The notes below the pieces were generated by a model that was not told the DNA's origin, did no database searches, and saw nothing but the letters and a program-made list of their open reading frames with translations. Shown in pieces: positions 1 through 8,305 of a stretch of DNA of 64,000 bases. Origin of the DNA: Clostridia bacterium (GTDB lineage: Bacteria; Bacillota; Clostridia; Oscillospirales; Acutalibacteraceae); the NCBI GenBank assembly GCA_017397125.1, contig JAFQKB010000064.1, positions 1 through 64,000 of the forward strand, in the 5' to 3' direction. Positions within the stretch are counted from its first letter, which is position 1; every line of letters starts with the position of its first letter. The translations under genes were made by a program, and so were the position numbers.

Positions 1-11
1 CGACCGAGCAT

Positions 12-47
12 AAAAATTGGGAGATAGGCAAAAGCCTATCTCCCAAT
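12..47 (-). terminator. Intrinsic terminator of tRNA-Leu
   Basis: On the minus strand a 13-bp perfect stem (positions 18-30 with 35-47) with a 4-nt loop is followed by five T residues. It lies directly after the encoded CCA of the tRNA gene, so it should end that transcript. Confidence 0.85.
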
Positions 48-49
48 TT

Positions 50-134
50 TGGTGCGAGGGAGGGGACTTGAACCCCCACGCCATTTGACACACGCACCTC
101 AAACGTGCCTGTCTGCCGATTCCAGCACCCTCGC
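50..134 (-). tRNA. tRNA-Leu (anticodon GAG)
   Basis: The minus strand folds as a class II tRNA. The acceptor stem is GCGAGGG/CCCTCGC with discriminator A and an encoded CCA end. The anticodon stem CACGT/GCGTG encloses a 7-nt loop with anticodon GAG, which reads CUC/CUU leucine codons. A long variable arm and the GGTTCAAGTCC T-arm are present. Length is 85 nt including CCA. Confidence 0.95.
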
Positions 135-220
135 ATATAACAGGATACATTATATCACCACCCCGCCCGACTGTCAATCCTTTTTTCCGTCCTTTCTCTA
201 TGAAAAATTCCGCAAAGGGC

Positions 221-249
221 TTGACAAAAAATCCACAATCCCGCATAAT
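221..249 (+). promoter_or_regulatory. rex promoter
   Basis: TTGACA at 221-226 and CATAAT at 244-249 are separated by exactly 17 bp, a near-consensus vegetative promoter about 50 bp ahead of the rex start codon. I saw no clear Rex palindrome overlapping it. Confidence 0.75.
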
Positions 250-299
250 GTAGTAGATATGATCTCTTACGTTTTTCCGGATTGTGAGGTGTCCCCTCT

Positions 300-938
300 A
301 TGGCTAAGGACTCGAATATTTCTCTGCCGGTGATCCGGCGTCTCCCCCGCTATTATCGCTTTTTATACGATCTCAAAGAGAACGGCGTTACCCGCATCTC
401 CTCCCGGGAGCTGTCCCAGCGGATGCGGCTGACCGCCTCCCAGATCCGCCAGGATCTCAACTGCTTCGGCGGCTTCGGTCAGCAGGGCTACGGGTATATG
501 GTGGACCAGCTGTACGAGGAGATCGGTCGCATACTGGGCATGGACAGGCTGACCAAGACCATCCTGCTGGGTGTGGGCAACCTGGGCACCGCCGTGGGCA
601 ACCACATCGACTTTAAGTCCCGGGGCTTTCACCTCATCGGCCTGTTCGACGACAGCCCGGACCTGGTGGGCGACACCCGGGCGGATATGACCATCCGCTC
701 CACCGACGAGCTGGAGGCATTCTGCCAAAAGGAAAAGCCGGAGATGGCCATCCTCTGCATCCCCAAGGAGGCGGCGCCCCGCCTGGTAGAGAAGCTGGTG
801 GCCTGCGGAGTGAAGGGCTTCTGGAATTTCTCCCACTACGACATCCTCCACGACTATCCGGACGCGATCGTAGAGAACGTACACATGGGCGACAGCCTGA
901 TGACCCTCTCCTATCATATGACCCAAAAAGGCGAATAA
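300..938 (+). CDS. rex: Redox-sensing transcriptional repressor Rex
   Basis: Rex senses the NADH/NAD+ ratio and represses fermentation and redox genes when NADH is low. The 212-residue length is typical. The N-terminal winged helix (about residues 1-80) has the family pattern with conserved LTASQIRQDL near residues 44-53. A Rossmann domain follows, with GVGNLG at residues 91-96 as the dinucleotide-binding loop. The C-terminal helix is the usual dimer-swap element. The ATG at 300 follows a GTGAGGTG ribosome site. The gene is monocistronic, with its own promoter and terminator. Family assignment is firm; the regulon cannot be read from this window. Confidence 0.95.
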   Translation: MAKDSNISLPVIRRLPRYYRFLYDLKENGVTRISSRELSQRMRLTASQIRQDLNCFGGFGQQGYGYMVDQLYEEIGRILGMDRLTKTILLGVGNLGTAVGNHIDFKSRGFHLIGLFDDSPDLVGDTRADMTIRSTDELEAFCQKEKPEMAILCIPKEAAPRLVEKLVACGVKGFWNFSHYDILHDYPDAIVENVHMGDSLMTLSYHMTQKGE

Positions 939-943
939 CCCAC

Positions 944-980
944 TATACGGCGTGTGCGCGGCACACGCCGTATATTTTTT
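944..980 (+). terminator. rex terminator
   Basis: A perfect 14-bp stem (944-957 with 961-974) with a 3-nt loop is followed by TTTTTT at 975-980. Confidence 0.9.
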
Positions 981-1015
981 GTGCCGCCGCACAATCTAAG
1001 GGCGAGGTGATGGAT

Positions 1016-1246
1016 ATGAACGAACAAGAGCGGCCTCTGCCCCATCCGGAGGATCCCGAGATCCGGGTGCACCCGGTGCCCGGTGAGCCGGTGGACGTGT
1101 GGGATCAGATCAACAAATACGGCACCTATGAGGTGCAGGACACCACCGACACCGACAACGTATTCCCCTGCATAGGACCTCACGGCAGTGCCAAGGCCTT
1201 TCTGCTGCTACCGGAGGATGTTCCGAAAAAGAAAAAGCCGGAGTAA
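1016..1246 (+). CDS. Small uncharacterised protein, proline- and acid-rich
   Basis: I do not recognise this protein. It is about 76 residues, soluble, without signal peptide or membrane segment, rich in Pro, Asp and Glu, and ends in a short basic tail. Three starts are possible (GTG 1007, ATG 1010, ATG 1016). ATG 1016 is preferred because it sits 9 nt after GCGAGG, whereas the other two lie too close. It follows the rex terminator and has its own terminator, so it may be transcribed alone. Function unknown; moderate confidence that it is real, from its ribosome site, terminator and GC-rich codon use. Confidence 0.65.
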   Translation: MNEQERPLPHPEDPEIRVHPVPGEPVDVWDQINKYGTYEVQDTTDTDNVFPCIGPHGSAKAFLLLPEDVPKKKKPE

Positions 1247-1249
1247 GGT

Positions 1250-1281
1250 AAACACCGCACAGCCTGGGCTGTGCGGTGTTT
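1250..1281. terminator. Shared terminator between convergent genes
   Basis: A perfect 15-bp stem (1250-1264 with 1267-1281) with a 2-nt loop lies between the stop codons of the rightward small gene and the leftward esterase gene. It can serve both strands, although neither T-tract is long. Confidence 0.7.
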
Positions 1282-1287
1282 GTCCGT

Positions 1288-2076
1288 TTATTTCACCCGT
1301 TTCATCCAATCCAGACTCAGAGCCGGCCACTGGCAGGCACCGGGCAGCCACCCTGCCATAGAGTTGCCGTGCTCCCCCTCGGGGAAGAGATGCAGCTCCA
1401 CCGGGCGTCCCGCCGCCGCCATCGCCCGGGTCAGGCGGATGGAGTGCTCAAAGGGCACCAGCGTATCGGGGATGGTGTGCCACATAAAGATGGGCGAGGT
1501 CTTTTCGGTGATATGCTTCTCCAGAGAGAGGGTATCCAGCACCTCCTGCGAGGACTCCCAACCCAATACATTGCGGAAAGAATCCTGATGACCGGCGTCC
1601 GCGTCGGCACAGGTGACGGGATAACTGAGGATCGCGCCGGTGAGACGGGAATCGGTGGCGGGGGCATCGGGGAGATACTGCGCCACGATATCCTCAAACA
1701 CCGCCATACAACCGCACAGATGGCCGCCGGCGGAAAAGCCCACGCCGAATACGCGGTCGGGATCCACGTGCCACTCCGCCGCATGGGCACGGACAGACTT
1801 GATCGCCATCTGAGCATCCAGCATCGGGGCCGGATGGGCATAGGGCTTTACACGATAATAGACGATAAAGGCATTGTAGCCGTTTTCGTAGTAGTACGAC
1901 GCCACCGGGTCGCACTCCCATTCGCCGTGGATGCAATAGCCGCCGCCGGGGAACACCACCATCGCAGGATGGATCTCCCCATCCTCGTGAAGATAGGCGG
2001 TCAACTTGTTCTCAAAGGGGATATTCTCGTCGTACAAGGGAATCTCATTTTCCCAAATTTTCATATCCTTGATCAT
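1288..2076 (-). CDS. Alpha/beta-hydrolase fold esterase (acetyl-xylan/BD-FAE-like)
   Basis: Predicted serine esterase of 262 residues. FPGGGY near residue 43 supplies the oxyanion hole, GFSAGG near residue 113 is the nucleophile elbow, and IPDTLVP and EGEHG near the C terminus supply the acid and histidine. This layout matches small acetyl esterases, often annotated as alpha/beta hydrolase or acetylxylan esterase; the substrate cannot be deduced. No signal peptide is seen, so it is cytoplasmic. ATG 2076 is chosen over GTG 2085 because AAAGGAG lies 8 nt ahead of it. It is the last gene of a leftward set with the membrane-protein gene and trmK. Confidence 0.8.
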   Translation of the reverse strand: MIKDMKIWENEIPLYDENIPFENKLTAYLHEDGEIHPAMVVFPGGGYCIHGEWECDPVASYYYENGYNAFIVYYRVKPYAHPAPMLDAQMAIKSVRAHAAEWHVDPDRVFGVGFSAGGHLCGCMAVFEDIVAQYLPDAPATDSRLTGAILSYPVTCADADAGHQDSFRNVLGWESSQEVLDTLSLEKHITEKTSPIFMWHTIPDTLVPFEHSIRLTRAMAAAGRPVELHLFPEGEHGNSMAGWLPGACQWPALSLDWMKRVK

Positions 2077-2089
2077 TGTCAGCACTCCT

Positions 2090-3547
2090 TTACCAAGCTA
2101 CATCATTATATCCGAAAAAGTCGTCAACCGACTTATCGTACTGTTTTGCCAACTCCACATCGGTGGGATAGGTGATGATCTCGTTTATGTAAGGATCAAG
2201 TAGCGGCAGCACGTGCTCCTCGGTCTCCTTGACGGAGATAGAGGCATCCATATCGATAGCTGTGCCGTCGGCAAACACCAACACATAGGAACCCCGCTCC
2301 ACCAGCTCATCAAAAGCGTTCCAGCGGCCCTCGATATAATACACCTTGTCAATATCCTCATAGGCGTAAGTAACCGGGTTGGGAAAGGGGAAATTAGCGG
2401 CATTGTCGTACACCATCCGGTCGTCATAAAAACGAGATTCCGCCAAGGTAAACATCAATGCAAAGAACAAGCAAACTGCTCCTAACCCACCAAACAGAAC
2501 GTGACAGAACGTATTCATCCTTTTAGAATTCTCCAGCTCATCCTGTGCCAGCCAGCGTCCAGCATCCTTTGGAAACAGCTTGGGAAACAGCCAACGCCGC
2601 AGGCTCATCGCTCCGAACACAGCCGGCAACAGCGGCAATATCGCCAGGAATCCCCACCCAAAGGGGGCGTAGACCGCGCCGGCAGAGACGAGCGCATGCA
2701 CACCGCCGGTAATGAGATAAAATAATGGCAGCAAAGCAACATAGAGCACACCGACAGCGGGTAATAGTTGCAGACCTTCACGGACACTGTATTGCTGCGC
2801 ACGCCCCTGCAGATATACGGTGCTGCACGCCGTCGGTAACGGCTTAAAAGTATGCGCCTCCGGGGTCTGCAAAAAGGCGTATAACCGCACAAAATAGGGT
2901 TCCAACTGTCCTTTTTCTGCCAGTTTGCCATAGTGCTTTAGCGCCTTTCCTATATCCCCTCGCACAAAAGCCGCATATGCTTCACTCTGGGTAAACTGCA
3001 CCAGTTGGGCAAAGGTTTCGTAAAACTCCCCCCACTCAGCAAATAAAAACTCCTGCAGCTCTGCCTCCGTAAGATGCTCACGCAGAGGAGCCGTATCCAC
3101 ATTGCCAAATTGGGCCAGCGTAGCGCATTTTTCCGCCAGCCGCTGCTCGTAGCAATCATTATCCAGCGCCAACGCCTCTACTGCGGGCAGTAACTCCCGC
3201 ACCAGGTCGGATAATACTTCGAAGCTTATCCGTAGTTGTTCGGGAGAATAATTATACGGAAAATAGGAGCTGCGAAAATCGTCCTCTGCCATCAACTCAC
3301 ACAAATGCAAGGACAACGGTCGATTTTTCTGGGGAAATACTCGGACAAACAACGTGCCCACCGGGCACATAAAGCTGTTTTTAGTGGTTAATACGAACTC
3401 CAAGCGAGAAAGCCGCAATTCCAGGTGGAAAATGACTGCTTTTTTGCTCTCGTTCACCAGCATCTCCATAGAATCCAGTTCATTTCCCAGTTCTTGGACG
3501 CATTTGGCACATTCCAGCGCCATCTTTTGGATCAGTGTCGGCACCAT
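2090..3547 (-). CDS. Uncharacterised membrane protein with large N-terminal cytoplasmic part
   Basis: No family recognised. The roughly 485-residue protein has a mixed soluble N-terminal half (about residues 1-270). Two or three hydrophobic segments follow near residues 275-335 (rich in LLP and FY) and another near 365-390, then a soluble C-terminal tail with an alternating beta-like pattern. The start is either GTG 3553, overlapping the trmK stop as GTGA, or ATG 3547 with AAGGA 7 nt upstream; the ATG is preferred. Tight coupling to trmK suggests co-translation, but not a shared function. Confidence 0.7.
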   Translation of the reverse strand: MVPTLIQKMALECAKCVQELGNELDSMEMLVNESKKAVIFHLELRLSRLEFVLTTKNSFMCPVGTLFVRVFPQKNRPLSLHLCELMAEDDFRSSYFPYNYSPEQLRISFEVLSDLVRELLPAVEALALDNDCYEQRLAEKCATLAQFGNVDTAPLREHLTEAELQEFLFAEWGEFYETFAQLVQFTQSEAYAAFVRGDIGKALKHYGKLAEKGQLEPYFVRLYAFLQTPEAHTFKPLPTACSTVYLQGRAQQYSVREGLQLLPAVGVLYVALLPLFYLITGGVHALVSAGAVYAPFGWGFLAILPLLPAVFGAMSLRRWLFPKLFPKDAGRWLAQDELENSKRMNTFCHVLFGGLGAVCLFFALMFTLAESRFYDDRMVYDNAANFPFPNPVTYAYEDIDKVYYIEGRWNAFDELVERGSYVLVFADGTAIDMDASISVKETEEHVLPLLDPYINEIITYPTDVELAKQYDKSVDDFFGYNDVAW

Positions 3548-3549
3548 TT

Positions 3550-4212
3550 TCACATCCTTCTCAACAGTTCGCTCAGGTCGATCAGCCGGGCGGCACCCAC
3601 CAGATCGCCGCTATGAATAAGCCCGGCGGCGCGTCGGAGCAGATGCTCTGCCATCATCCGGCGATAGGGTCTCCCCTCCTCGGGGGAGAAAAAGCCGCCG
3701 TAGATAAGCACCTCATCCTCGCAGGGGGCGGCGGCGGTGTACTCCGCCGCCAGCACGGGATAAAGATGGCGGCCTTTGGTGATCAGGTGCTCCTCTATGA
3801 TAGAGAAGCCGTGGGTAATCAGCCAGCGGCGCAGGTCCTCGGCACGGGTCATGGGCTGTAGGATCAGCCGCAGACGGGGATCCTGTATGTATGAAACCGC
3901 TTTCAGTATGGCGACGATGGTCTCGCCCCCCATTCCGGCGATGGCAATATCATCCACCTCTTGTACCGAGACGGTTGCAAGGCCGTCGCCAAGGCGTAAA
4001 GCGATTTCACTTGTCAGCCCGGCGGCGGTCACAGTGTGCCGTGCCGCCTCCAGCGGCCCCGCCCCAATGTCCGATGCGATGGCTGAGGGGCACACACCCG
4101 CCTGCACCAGATGCACCGGTAGATAAGCGTGGTCGGTGCCGATGTCTGCCAGGCGGCTACCCTGCCGCACTAAGGCGGCAACAGCGGACAGGCGTTTATC
4201 TAACGTAATCAT
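3550..4212 (-). CDS. trmK: tRNA (adenine(22)-N1)-methyltransferase
   Basis: TrmK methylates N1 of A22 in tRNAs using SAM. The 220-residue protein begins with the family motif DKRLSAVAALV. The SAM-binding motif ADIGTDHAYLP follows near residues 21-31, then GDGL and the catalytic-loop-like IAGMGGETI. A coiled C-terminal region follows, as in the Bacillus YqfN family. ATG 4212 has AGGAGAAGTT just upstream; a longer in-frame start at 4269 is not supported by a ribosome site. In many Bacillota trmK sits beside sigA; here its neighbours differ. Confidence 0.92.
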   Translation of the reverse strand: MITLDKRLSAVAALVRQGSRLADIGTDHAYLPVHLVQAGVCPSAIASDIGAGPLEAARHTVTAAGLTSEIALRLGDGLATVSVQEVDDIAIAGMGGETIVAILKAVSYIQDPRLRLILQPMTRAEDLRRWLITHGFSIIEEHLITKGRHLYPVLAAEYTAAAPCEDEVLIYGGFFSPEEGRPYRRMMAEHLLRRAAGLIHSGDLVGAARLIDLSELLRRM

Positions 4213-4227
4213 AACTTCTCCTATGTG

Positions 4228-4262
4228 GAAAAACCGGCAGAGGACATACCTCTGCCGGTTTC
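4228..4262 (-). terminator. Terminator between the DUF1858 gene and trmK
   Basis: A 12-bp stem (AACCGGCAGAGG with its complement) and 5-nt loop are followed on the minus strand by TTTTT. It probably ends most transcripts of the small upstream gene and may allow partial readthrough into trmK. Confidence 0.75.
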
Positions 4263-4265
4263 TGA

Positions 4266-4463
4266 TCAATTGCCGAAGTGCTTGTTCAGCTTCTCCACCA
4301 GCTCATTGACGTCCACGCCATGGACCGCGCAGGCCTGCTCCAGGTTCTCGCTGCGGGCGCCGGGGCAGCCCAGGCAGTGCATACCCATCTCCAGGAAGTA
4401 AGGGGCGGTAGTGGCATCGGCATCCAGGATGTTGCCGATGATGCTTTCTTTAGTGATGATCAT
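4266..4463 (-). CDS. DUF1858 redox-disulfide domain protein
   Basis: A 65-residue stand-alone DUF1858 protein (hybrid-cluster-protein-associated redox disulfide domain). The family signature MHCLGCPGARSENLEQAC holds two closely spaced cysteines (CLGC) plus a third. The domain may carry out thiol redox or cluster-related chemistry, but its biochemical role is not established. ATG 4463 is chosen because AAAGGAG lies 8 nt upstream. It has its own promoter at 4495-4522 and a terminator after it. No hybrid cluster protein gene lies nearby. Confidence 0.85.
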   Translation of the reverse strand: MIITKESIIGNILDADATTAPYFLEMGMHCLGCPGARSENLEQACAVHGVDVNELVEKLNKHFGN

Positions 4464-4494
4464 AGTAAAAACTCCTTTCGCTTGGTACAAATCT

Positions 4495-4522
4495 ATTATA
4501 GCATTTTGGGATAAAAATGCAA
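4495..4522 (-). promoter_or_regulatory. Promoter of the DUF1858-trmK unit
   Basis: On the minus strand, TTGCAT (4517-4522) and TATAAT (4495-4500) are separated by 16 bp, 31 bp ahead of the ATG. Confidence 0.65.
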
Positions 4523-4532
4523 CCGATTTCTA

Positions 4533-7500
4533 TCAGTTGGCGTTCTTTTCCACCGCCAGGGTGACGGTCTCGCCGTTGATGTTCCACTCCTTGACGTAGC
4601 CGGCAGTCTCGCCCACTGTCAAGGCAGTGGCCATTACATCGCTGCCGATGGACTCCCAGTTGCGTCCCACCAACTTCTCCACCGCTTCGTTGCCGGTGAC
4701 ATACACAGAGATGGTGTCCATCACCTCAAAGCCGGCCTCCTTACGCATGGTCTGCAGCTTGCTGACGATCTCGCGGACAAAGCCCTCCTCGATCAGCTCG
4801 GGGGTCAGGCGGGTGTCGATGGCCACGGTGATGCCCCGGTCGGTGACGGTGTAATAGCCCTCGGTCTGGGTGGTCTCGATGAGCAGGTCCTCGGTGGCCA
4901 GCACCACATCGCCAGAGGCGAGACCCAGGGTGATAGCACCCTTCTCGTTCAGCTCGGCCATGGTGGCGTTGCCGTCCAGCTCGGCCAAAGCCGTGCGGAT
5001 CTCGCCCAGCTGCTTGCCGTACTTGGGACCGACGGTCTTGAGCTGGGGCTTGAAGGAATAGCTCATAAAGGCGGCGGCATCGGTGATGAACTCCACCGAC
5101 TTGATGTTCAGCTCGTCGGCGATGATGGCGGTGCAATACTCATCCAGAGCGCCCTCCATCTGCACGTACATCTTGCCCAAGGGCTGACGATTCTTGCAGG
5201 CGGCGCCGTTACGGGCGGCACGGCCCTGGACCACGATCTGCAGCACACTCTCCATAGCGGCCTCCAGGGCGGCGTCGATGTACGCCTCATTCACCTGGGG
5301 GAAGGTGCACAGATGGACGCTCTGGGGAGCGGCGGGATCGTTCTCGCACACCAGGTTGCGGTAGATATCCTCTGCCATAAAGGGGATCATGGGGGCCGCG
5401 GCCTTGGCCACCGTCACCAGGGCGGTGTACAGGGTCATATAGGCGTTGATCTTATCCTGGGGCATATCCTTGCCCCAGAAGCGCTCGCGACTGCGGCGGA
5501 CGTACCAGTTGCTCATCTCGTCCACGAAATCCTGCAGCACACGGGCCGCCTCGGGGATGCGGTAGCCCGCCAAATGGTCGTCCACGGCGCGGACGGTGGA
5601 GTTAAGCCGGGACAGCAGCCACTTATCCATCACCGACAGCTTGTCGTACTCCAAGGTATACTGGGAGGCATCGAAATTGTCGATGTTGGCGTACAGCACA
5701 AAGAAGGCGTAGGTATTCCACAGGGTACCCATAAACTTGCGCTGGCACTCCTGCACCGCCTTGCCGGAGAAGCGGTTGGGCAGCCAGGGCGCGGAGTTGG
5801 AATAGAAATACCAGCGGATGGCGTCGGCACCGTAGGTGTTCAGCGCCTCGATGGGGTCTACGGCATTGCCCTTGGACTTGCTCATCTTCTGACCGTTCTC
5901 GTCCTGCACGTGACCCAGCACCAGCACGTTCTTGTAGGGTGCCTTGTTGAACAACAGGGTGGAGATGGCCAACAGAGAATAGAACCAGCCGCGGGTCTGG
6001 TCTACGCCCTCGGAGATGAAATCCGCCGGGAACTGCTGGTTGAACAGCTCCTGGTTCTCAAAAGGATAGTGGTGCTGGGCAAAGGGCATAGCGCCGGAAT
6101 CGAACCAGCAGTCGATGACCTCGGGCACCCGCTTCATCTCGCCGCCACACTCCGGGCAGCGCAGGGTGACCGCGTCGATAAAGGGACGGTGCAGCTCCAC
6201 ATCCTCGGGGCAATCGATGGCCATGGCCTGCAGCTCCTCGCGGCTGCCGATGGCGTGCTGATGGCCGCAGGAGCACTCCCAGATGTTGAGGGGCGTACCC
6301 CAATAGCGGTTGCGGCTGATGCCCCAGTCCTGCACGTTCTCCAGCCAGTCGCCAAAGCGGCCCTTGCCAATGGACTCGGGGATCCAGTTGACGGTGTTGT
6401 TGTTGCGGATCAGGTCCTCCCGCACGGCGGTCATCTTGATAAACCAGGACTCACGGGCGGAGTAGAGGAGAGGCGTATCGCAGCGCCAGCAGAAGGGATA
6501 GTCGTGCTCAAACTTGGGCGCATCGAACAGCTGGCCGCGGGCGTCCAGATCCACCAGGATCTTGGGGTCGGCGTCCTTGACAAACAGGCCGCCGAAGGGG
6601 GTGTCTTCGGTCATGTGACCGGCGCCGTCCACCAGCTGGACAAAGGGCAGGTCGTACTTGCGGCCCACCTGGGCGTCGTCCTCGCCGAAGGCGGGGGCGA
6701 TGTGGACGATACCGGTACCGTCGGTCATGGTGACGTAGCTGTCGCAGGTGACGAAGAAGCCCTCTTTGCGCTGCTTGTCCGCCACCGCCTTGGCGCAGTC
6801 AAACAGCGGCTCGTAGGCCTTGCGCTCCAGATCGCGGCCCACGTAGGTGTCCAGCACCTCATAGGCGGGTGCCTCCTCGGTGGCCAGCTTGCCCAGCACC
6901 CGGTCCAGCAGAGCCTGGGCCATATAATAGGTGTAGCCGTCGGCGGCCTTTACCTTGCAATAGGTCTCGTCGGGGTTGACGCACAGCGCCACGTTGGAGG
7001 GCAGGGTCCAGGGGGTGGTGGTCCACGCCAGGAACCAGGCGTCCTCACCCACCACCTTAAAGCGCACCACGGCGGAGCGCTCCTTGACGCTCTTATAGCC
7101 CTGGGCCACCTCGTGGCTGGACAGCGGGGTGCCGCAGCGGGGGCAATAGGGCACGATCTTAAAGCCCTTATACAGCAGCTGTTTGTCCCAGATCTGCTTG
7201 AGCGCCCACCACTCGGACTCGATGTAATCGTCGTGATAGGTCACGTAGGGGTCGTCCATATCCACCCAGAAGCCCACGGTGCCGGAGAAATCCTCCCACA
7301 TGCCCTTGTACTTCCAGACGCTCTCCTTGCACTTGCCGATAAAGGGCTCAAGACCGTACTGCTCGATCTGCTCTTTACCATCCAGACCCAGCTGCTTTTC
7401 GACCTCCAGCTCCACCGGCAGGCCGTGGGTATCCCAGCCGGCCTTGCGGGGCACCATATACCCCTTCATGGTGCGGTAGCGGGGGATCATATCCTTGATA

Positions 7501-7688
7501 ACGCGGGTCAGCACGTGGCCGATGTGGGGCTTGCCGTTGGCGGTGGGCGGACCGTCGTAGAAGGTATAGGTCTCCCCCTCCTTGTTGGCCTGCAGACTCT
7601 GCTCGAACACCTTGTTGTCCGTCCAGAACTGCAGCACCTCCCGCTCCCGCTGTACAAAGTTCATATTGGTGGATACTTTCTTGTACAT
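4533..7688 (-). CDS. ileS: Isoleucyl-tRNA synthetase
   Basis: Class I aminoacyl-tRNA synthetase charging tRNA-Ile. The 1051-residue protein shows HIGH at residues 55-58 inside GPPTANGKPHIGH, a CP1 editing domain with TWTTPWTLPSN-type residues, and KMSKSKG near residue 601. The tRNA-binding anticodon domain follows. The motif WDTHGLPVELEVEKQLG and the extended C-terminal region resemble the type 2 (eukaryote-like, often mupirocin-tolerant) IleRS rather than the type 1 enzyme; this subtype call is from memory of the family. ATG 7688 is chosen because GGAGG lies 7 nt upstream; an in-frame extension to 7745 would run into the leader. It is regulated by an Ile T-box. Confidence 0.95.
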   Translation of the reverse strand: MYKKVSTNMNFVQREREVLQFWTDNKVFEQSLQANKEGETYTFYDGPPTANGKPHIGHVLTRVIKDMIPRYRTMKGYMVPRKAGWDTHGLPVELEVEKQLGLDGKEQIEQYGLEPFIGKCKESVWKYKGMWEDFSGTVGFWVDMDDPYVTYHDDYIESEWWALKQIWDKQLLYKGFKIVPYCPRCGTPLSSHEVAQGYKSVKERSAVVRFKVVGEDAWFLAWTTTPWTLPSNVALCVNPDETYCKVKAADGYTYYMAQALLDRVLGKLATEEAPAYEVLDTYVGRDLERKAYEPLFDCAKAVADKQRKEGFFVTCDSYVTMTDGTGIVHIAPAFGEDDAQVGRKYDLPFVQLVDGAGHMTEDTPFGGLFVKDADPKILVDLDARGQLFDAPKFEHDYPFCWRCDTPLLYSARESWFIKMTAVREDLIRNNNTVNWIPESIGKGRFGDWLENVQDWGISRNRYWGTPLNIWECSCGHQHAIGSREELQAMAIDCPEDVELHRPFIDAVTLRCPECGGEMKRVPEVIDCWFDSGAMPFAQHHYPFENQELFNQQFPADFISEGVDQTRGWFYSLLAISTLLFNKAPYKNVLVLGHVQDENGQKMSKSKGNAVDPIEALNTYGADAIRWYFYSNSAPWLPNRFSGKAVQECQRKFMGTLWNTYAFFVLYANIDNFDASQYTLEYDKLSVMDKWLLSRLNSTVRAVDDHLAGYRIPEAARVLQDFVDEMSNWYVRRSRERFWGKDMPQDKINAYMTLYTALVTVAKAAAPMIPFMAEDIYRNLVCENDPAAPQSVHLCTFPQVNEAYIDAALEAAMESVLQIVVQGRAARNGAACKNRQPLGKMYVQMEGALDEYCTAIIADELNIKSVEFITDAAAFMSYSFKPQLKTVGPKYGKQLGEIRTALAELDGNATMAELNEKGAITLGLASGDVVLATEDLLIETTQTEGYYTVTDRGITVAIDTRLTPELIEEGFVREIVSKLQTMRKEAGFEVMDTISVYVTGNEAVEKLVGRNWESIGSDVMATALTVGETAGYVKEWNINGETVTLAVEKNAN

Positions 7689-7701
7689 CTCATAACCTCC
7701 G

Positions 7702-7960
7702 AAAAAATAAAAATCCCCCGCCCCGCAAAACAGGACGAGAGTCAAACCTCGCTATACCACCTATGTTTGCACGTACCATCATACGCCCTCCCGATAACGG
7801 TGGAGAACCGTCCGCACCTAGTGGGTACCCCCATTCAGCCGGCAACTCCCGAGTGATCTTGACGCAGGGCTTCTCCGCCGGGCTCACACCGCCCCCGGCT
7901 CGCTGTGGGATCGCTCCCCTGCGCTACTGTCTCGTTCATCGTCTTTATATACTATTTATA
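7702..7960 (-). promoter_or_regulatory. T-box leader with isoleucine specifier
   Basis: The minus-strand leader carries the T-box motif AGGTGGTATAGCG (7750-7762). The terminator hairpin before ileS ends in ATTTTTATTTTTTC (7702-7741). In stem I the base stem CGAG/CTCG is followed on the 5' side by the AGTA loop element, and the opposite strand of the specifier loop reads AAG-ATC-A, so the codon is ATC (Ile). Uncharged tRNA-Ile should stabilise the antiterminator and permit ileS transcription. The TGGT bulge fits an ACCA tRNA end. Confidence 0.9.
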
Positions 7961-7968
7961 GCACACCT

Positions 7969-7997
7969 ATCATACCCCACCCCGCCGAAAAAGTCAA
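7969..7997 (-). promoter_or_regulatory. ileS promoter
   Basis: TTGACT (7992-7997) and TATGAT (7969-7974) on the minus strand, spacer 17 bp, immediately ahead of the T-box leader. Confidence 0.8.
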
Positions 7998-8000
7998 GAG

Positions 8001-8130
8001 AAAAAAAGGAAAACCGCCCGGCACCGAAGCGCCGGACGGTTTTCCTTTGTTAGAGGGGTGTTTTGAGGAGGATGTACTCGGGTTTTACCGGGCGTTCCGG
8101 TGCGGCTCCATCCCGCCCTCCTGAGTACAC
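8001..8130 (-). ncRNA. Candidate structured small RNA
   Basis: No open reading frame of note is here, but the minus strand is rich in nested complementarity. GTACTC pairs with GAGTAC, GGGCG with CGCCC, AGGAGG with CCTCCT, and GAGGGTGT with ACACCCCTC. The unit ends in a strong hairpin (about 8008-8045) followed by eight T on the minus strand, and the next leftward element is the separate ileS promoter. A TATACT -10-like hexamer (8135-8140) lies just upstream, without a convincing -35. I do not recognise the family. It could be a small RNA with an exposed CCTCCT, or a decayed leader. Confidence 0.4.
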
Positions 8131-8230
8131 CCTCAGTATACGGGACAAGTATGAATATTCTGTGTCGAAATCATGAATTCTCCGTAAGAAAATTATGAAT
8201 TGCGAAAAATTAAAAAAATTTCTCAAAAAC

Positions 8231-8246
8231 GCAAACAAATGTTTGC
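8231..8246 (+). promoter_or_regulatory. Second LexA-like operator
   Basis: GCAAACAAATGTTTGC is an inverted repeat with perfect 7-bp arms and a 2-bp centre. Its AAAC-N4-GTTT core keeps the geometry of the Bacillota SOS box GAAC-N4-GTTC, and it sits just upstream of and overlapping the lexA -35 element. Confidence 0.55.
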
Positions 8247-8271
8247 ATTTTTCGAACATATGTGCTATACT
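8243..8271 (+). promoter_or_regulatory. lexA promoter with LexA operator in the spacer
   Basis: TTGCAT (8243-8248) and TATACT (8266-8271) are 17 bp apart. The spacer holds CGAACATATGTGC (8253-8265), one or two mismatches from the Bacillota SOS box CGAACATATGTTC, which argues for autorepression by LexA. Confidence 0.8.
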
Positions 8272-8305
8272 GTGTGCAGGAGTATCGAAATAGGAGGTTT
8301 TTTCT

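Noticed and set aside
5313..7856. 847-codon open frame opposite ileS
   Set aside because: It is the antisense shadow of a GC-rich synthetase gene; its translation is a low-complexity mix of Gly, Leu, His and Val, and no family motifs or ribosome site are visible.
8070..8170. Short rightward open frame starting ATG at about 8070
   Set aside because: AGGAGG abuts the ATG, the frame is about 33 codons, and the region is better explained as a structured minus-strand RNA.
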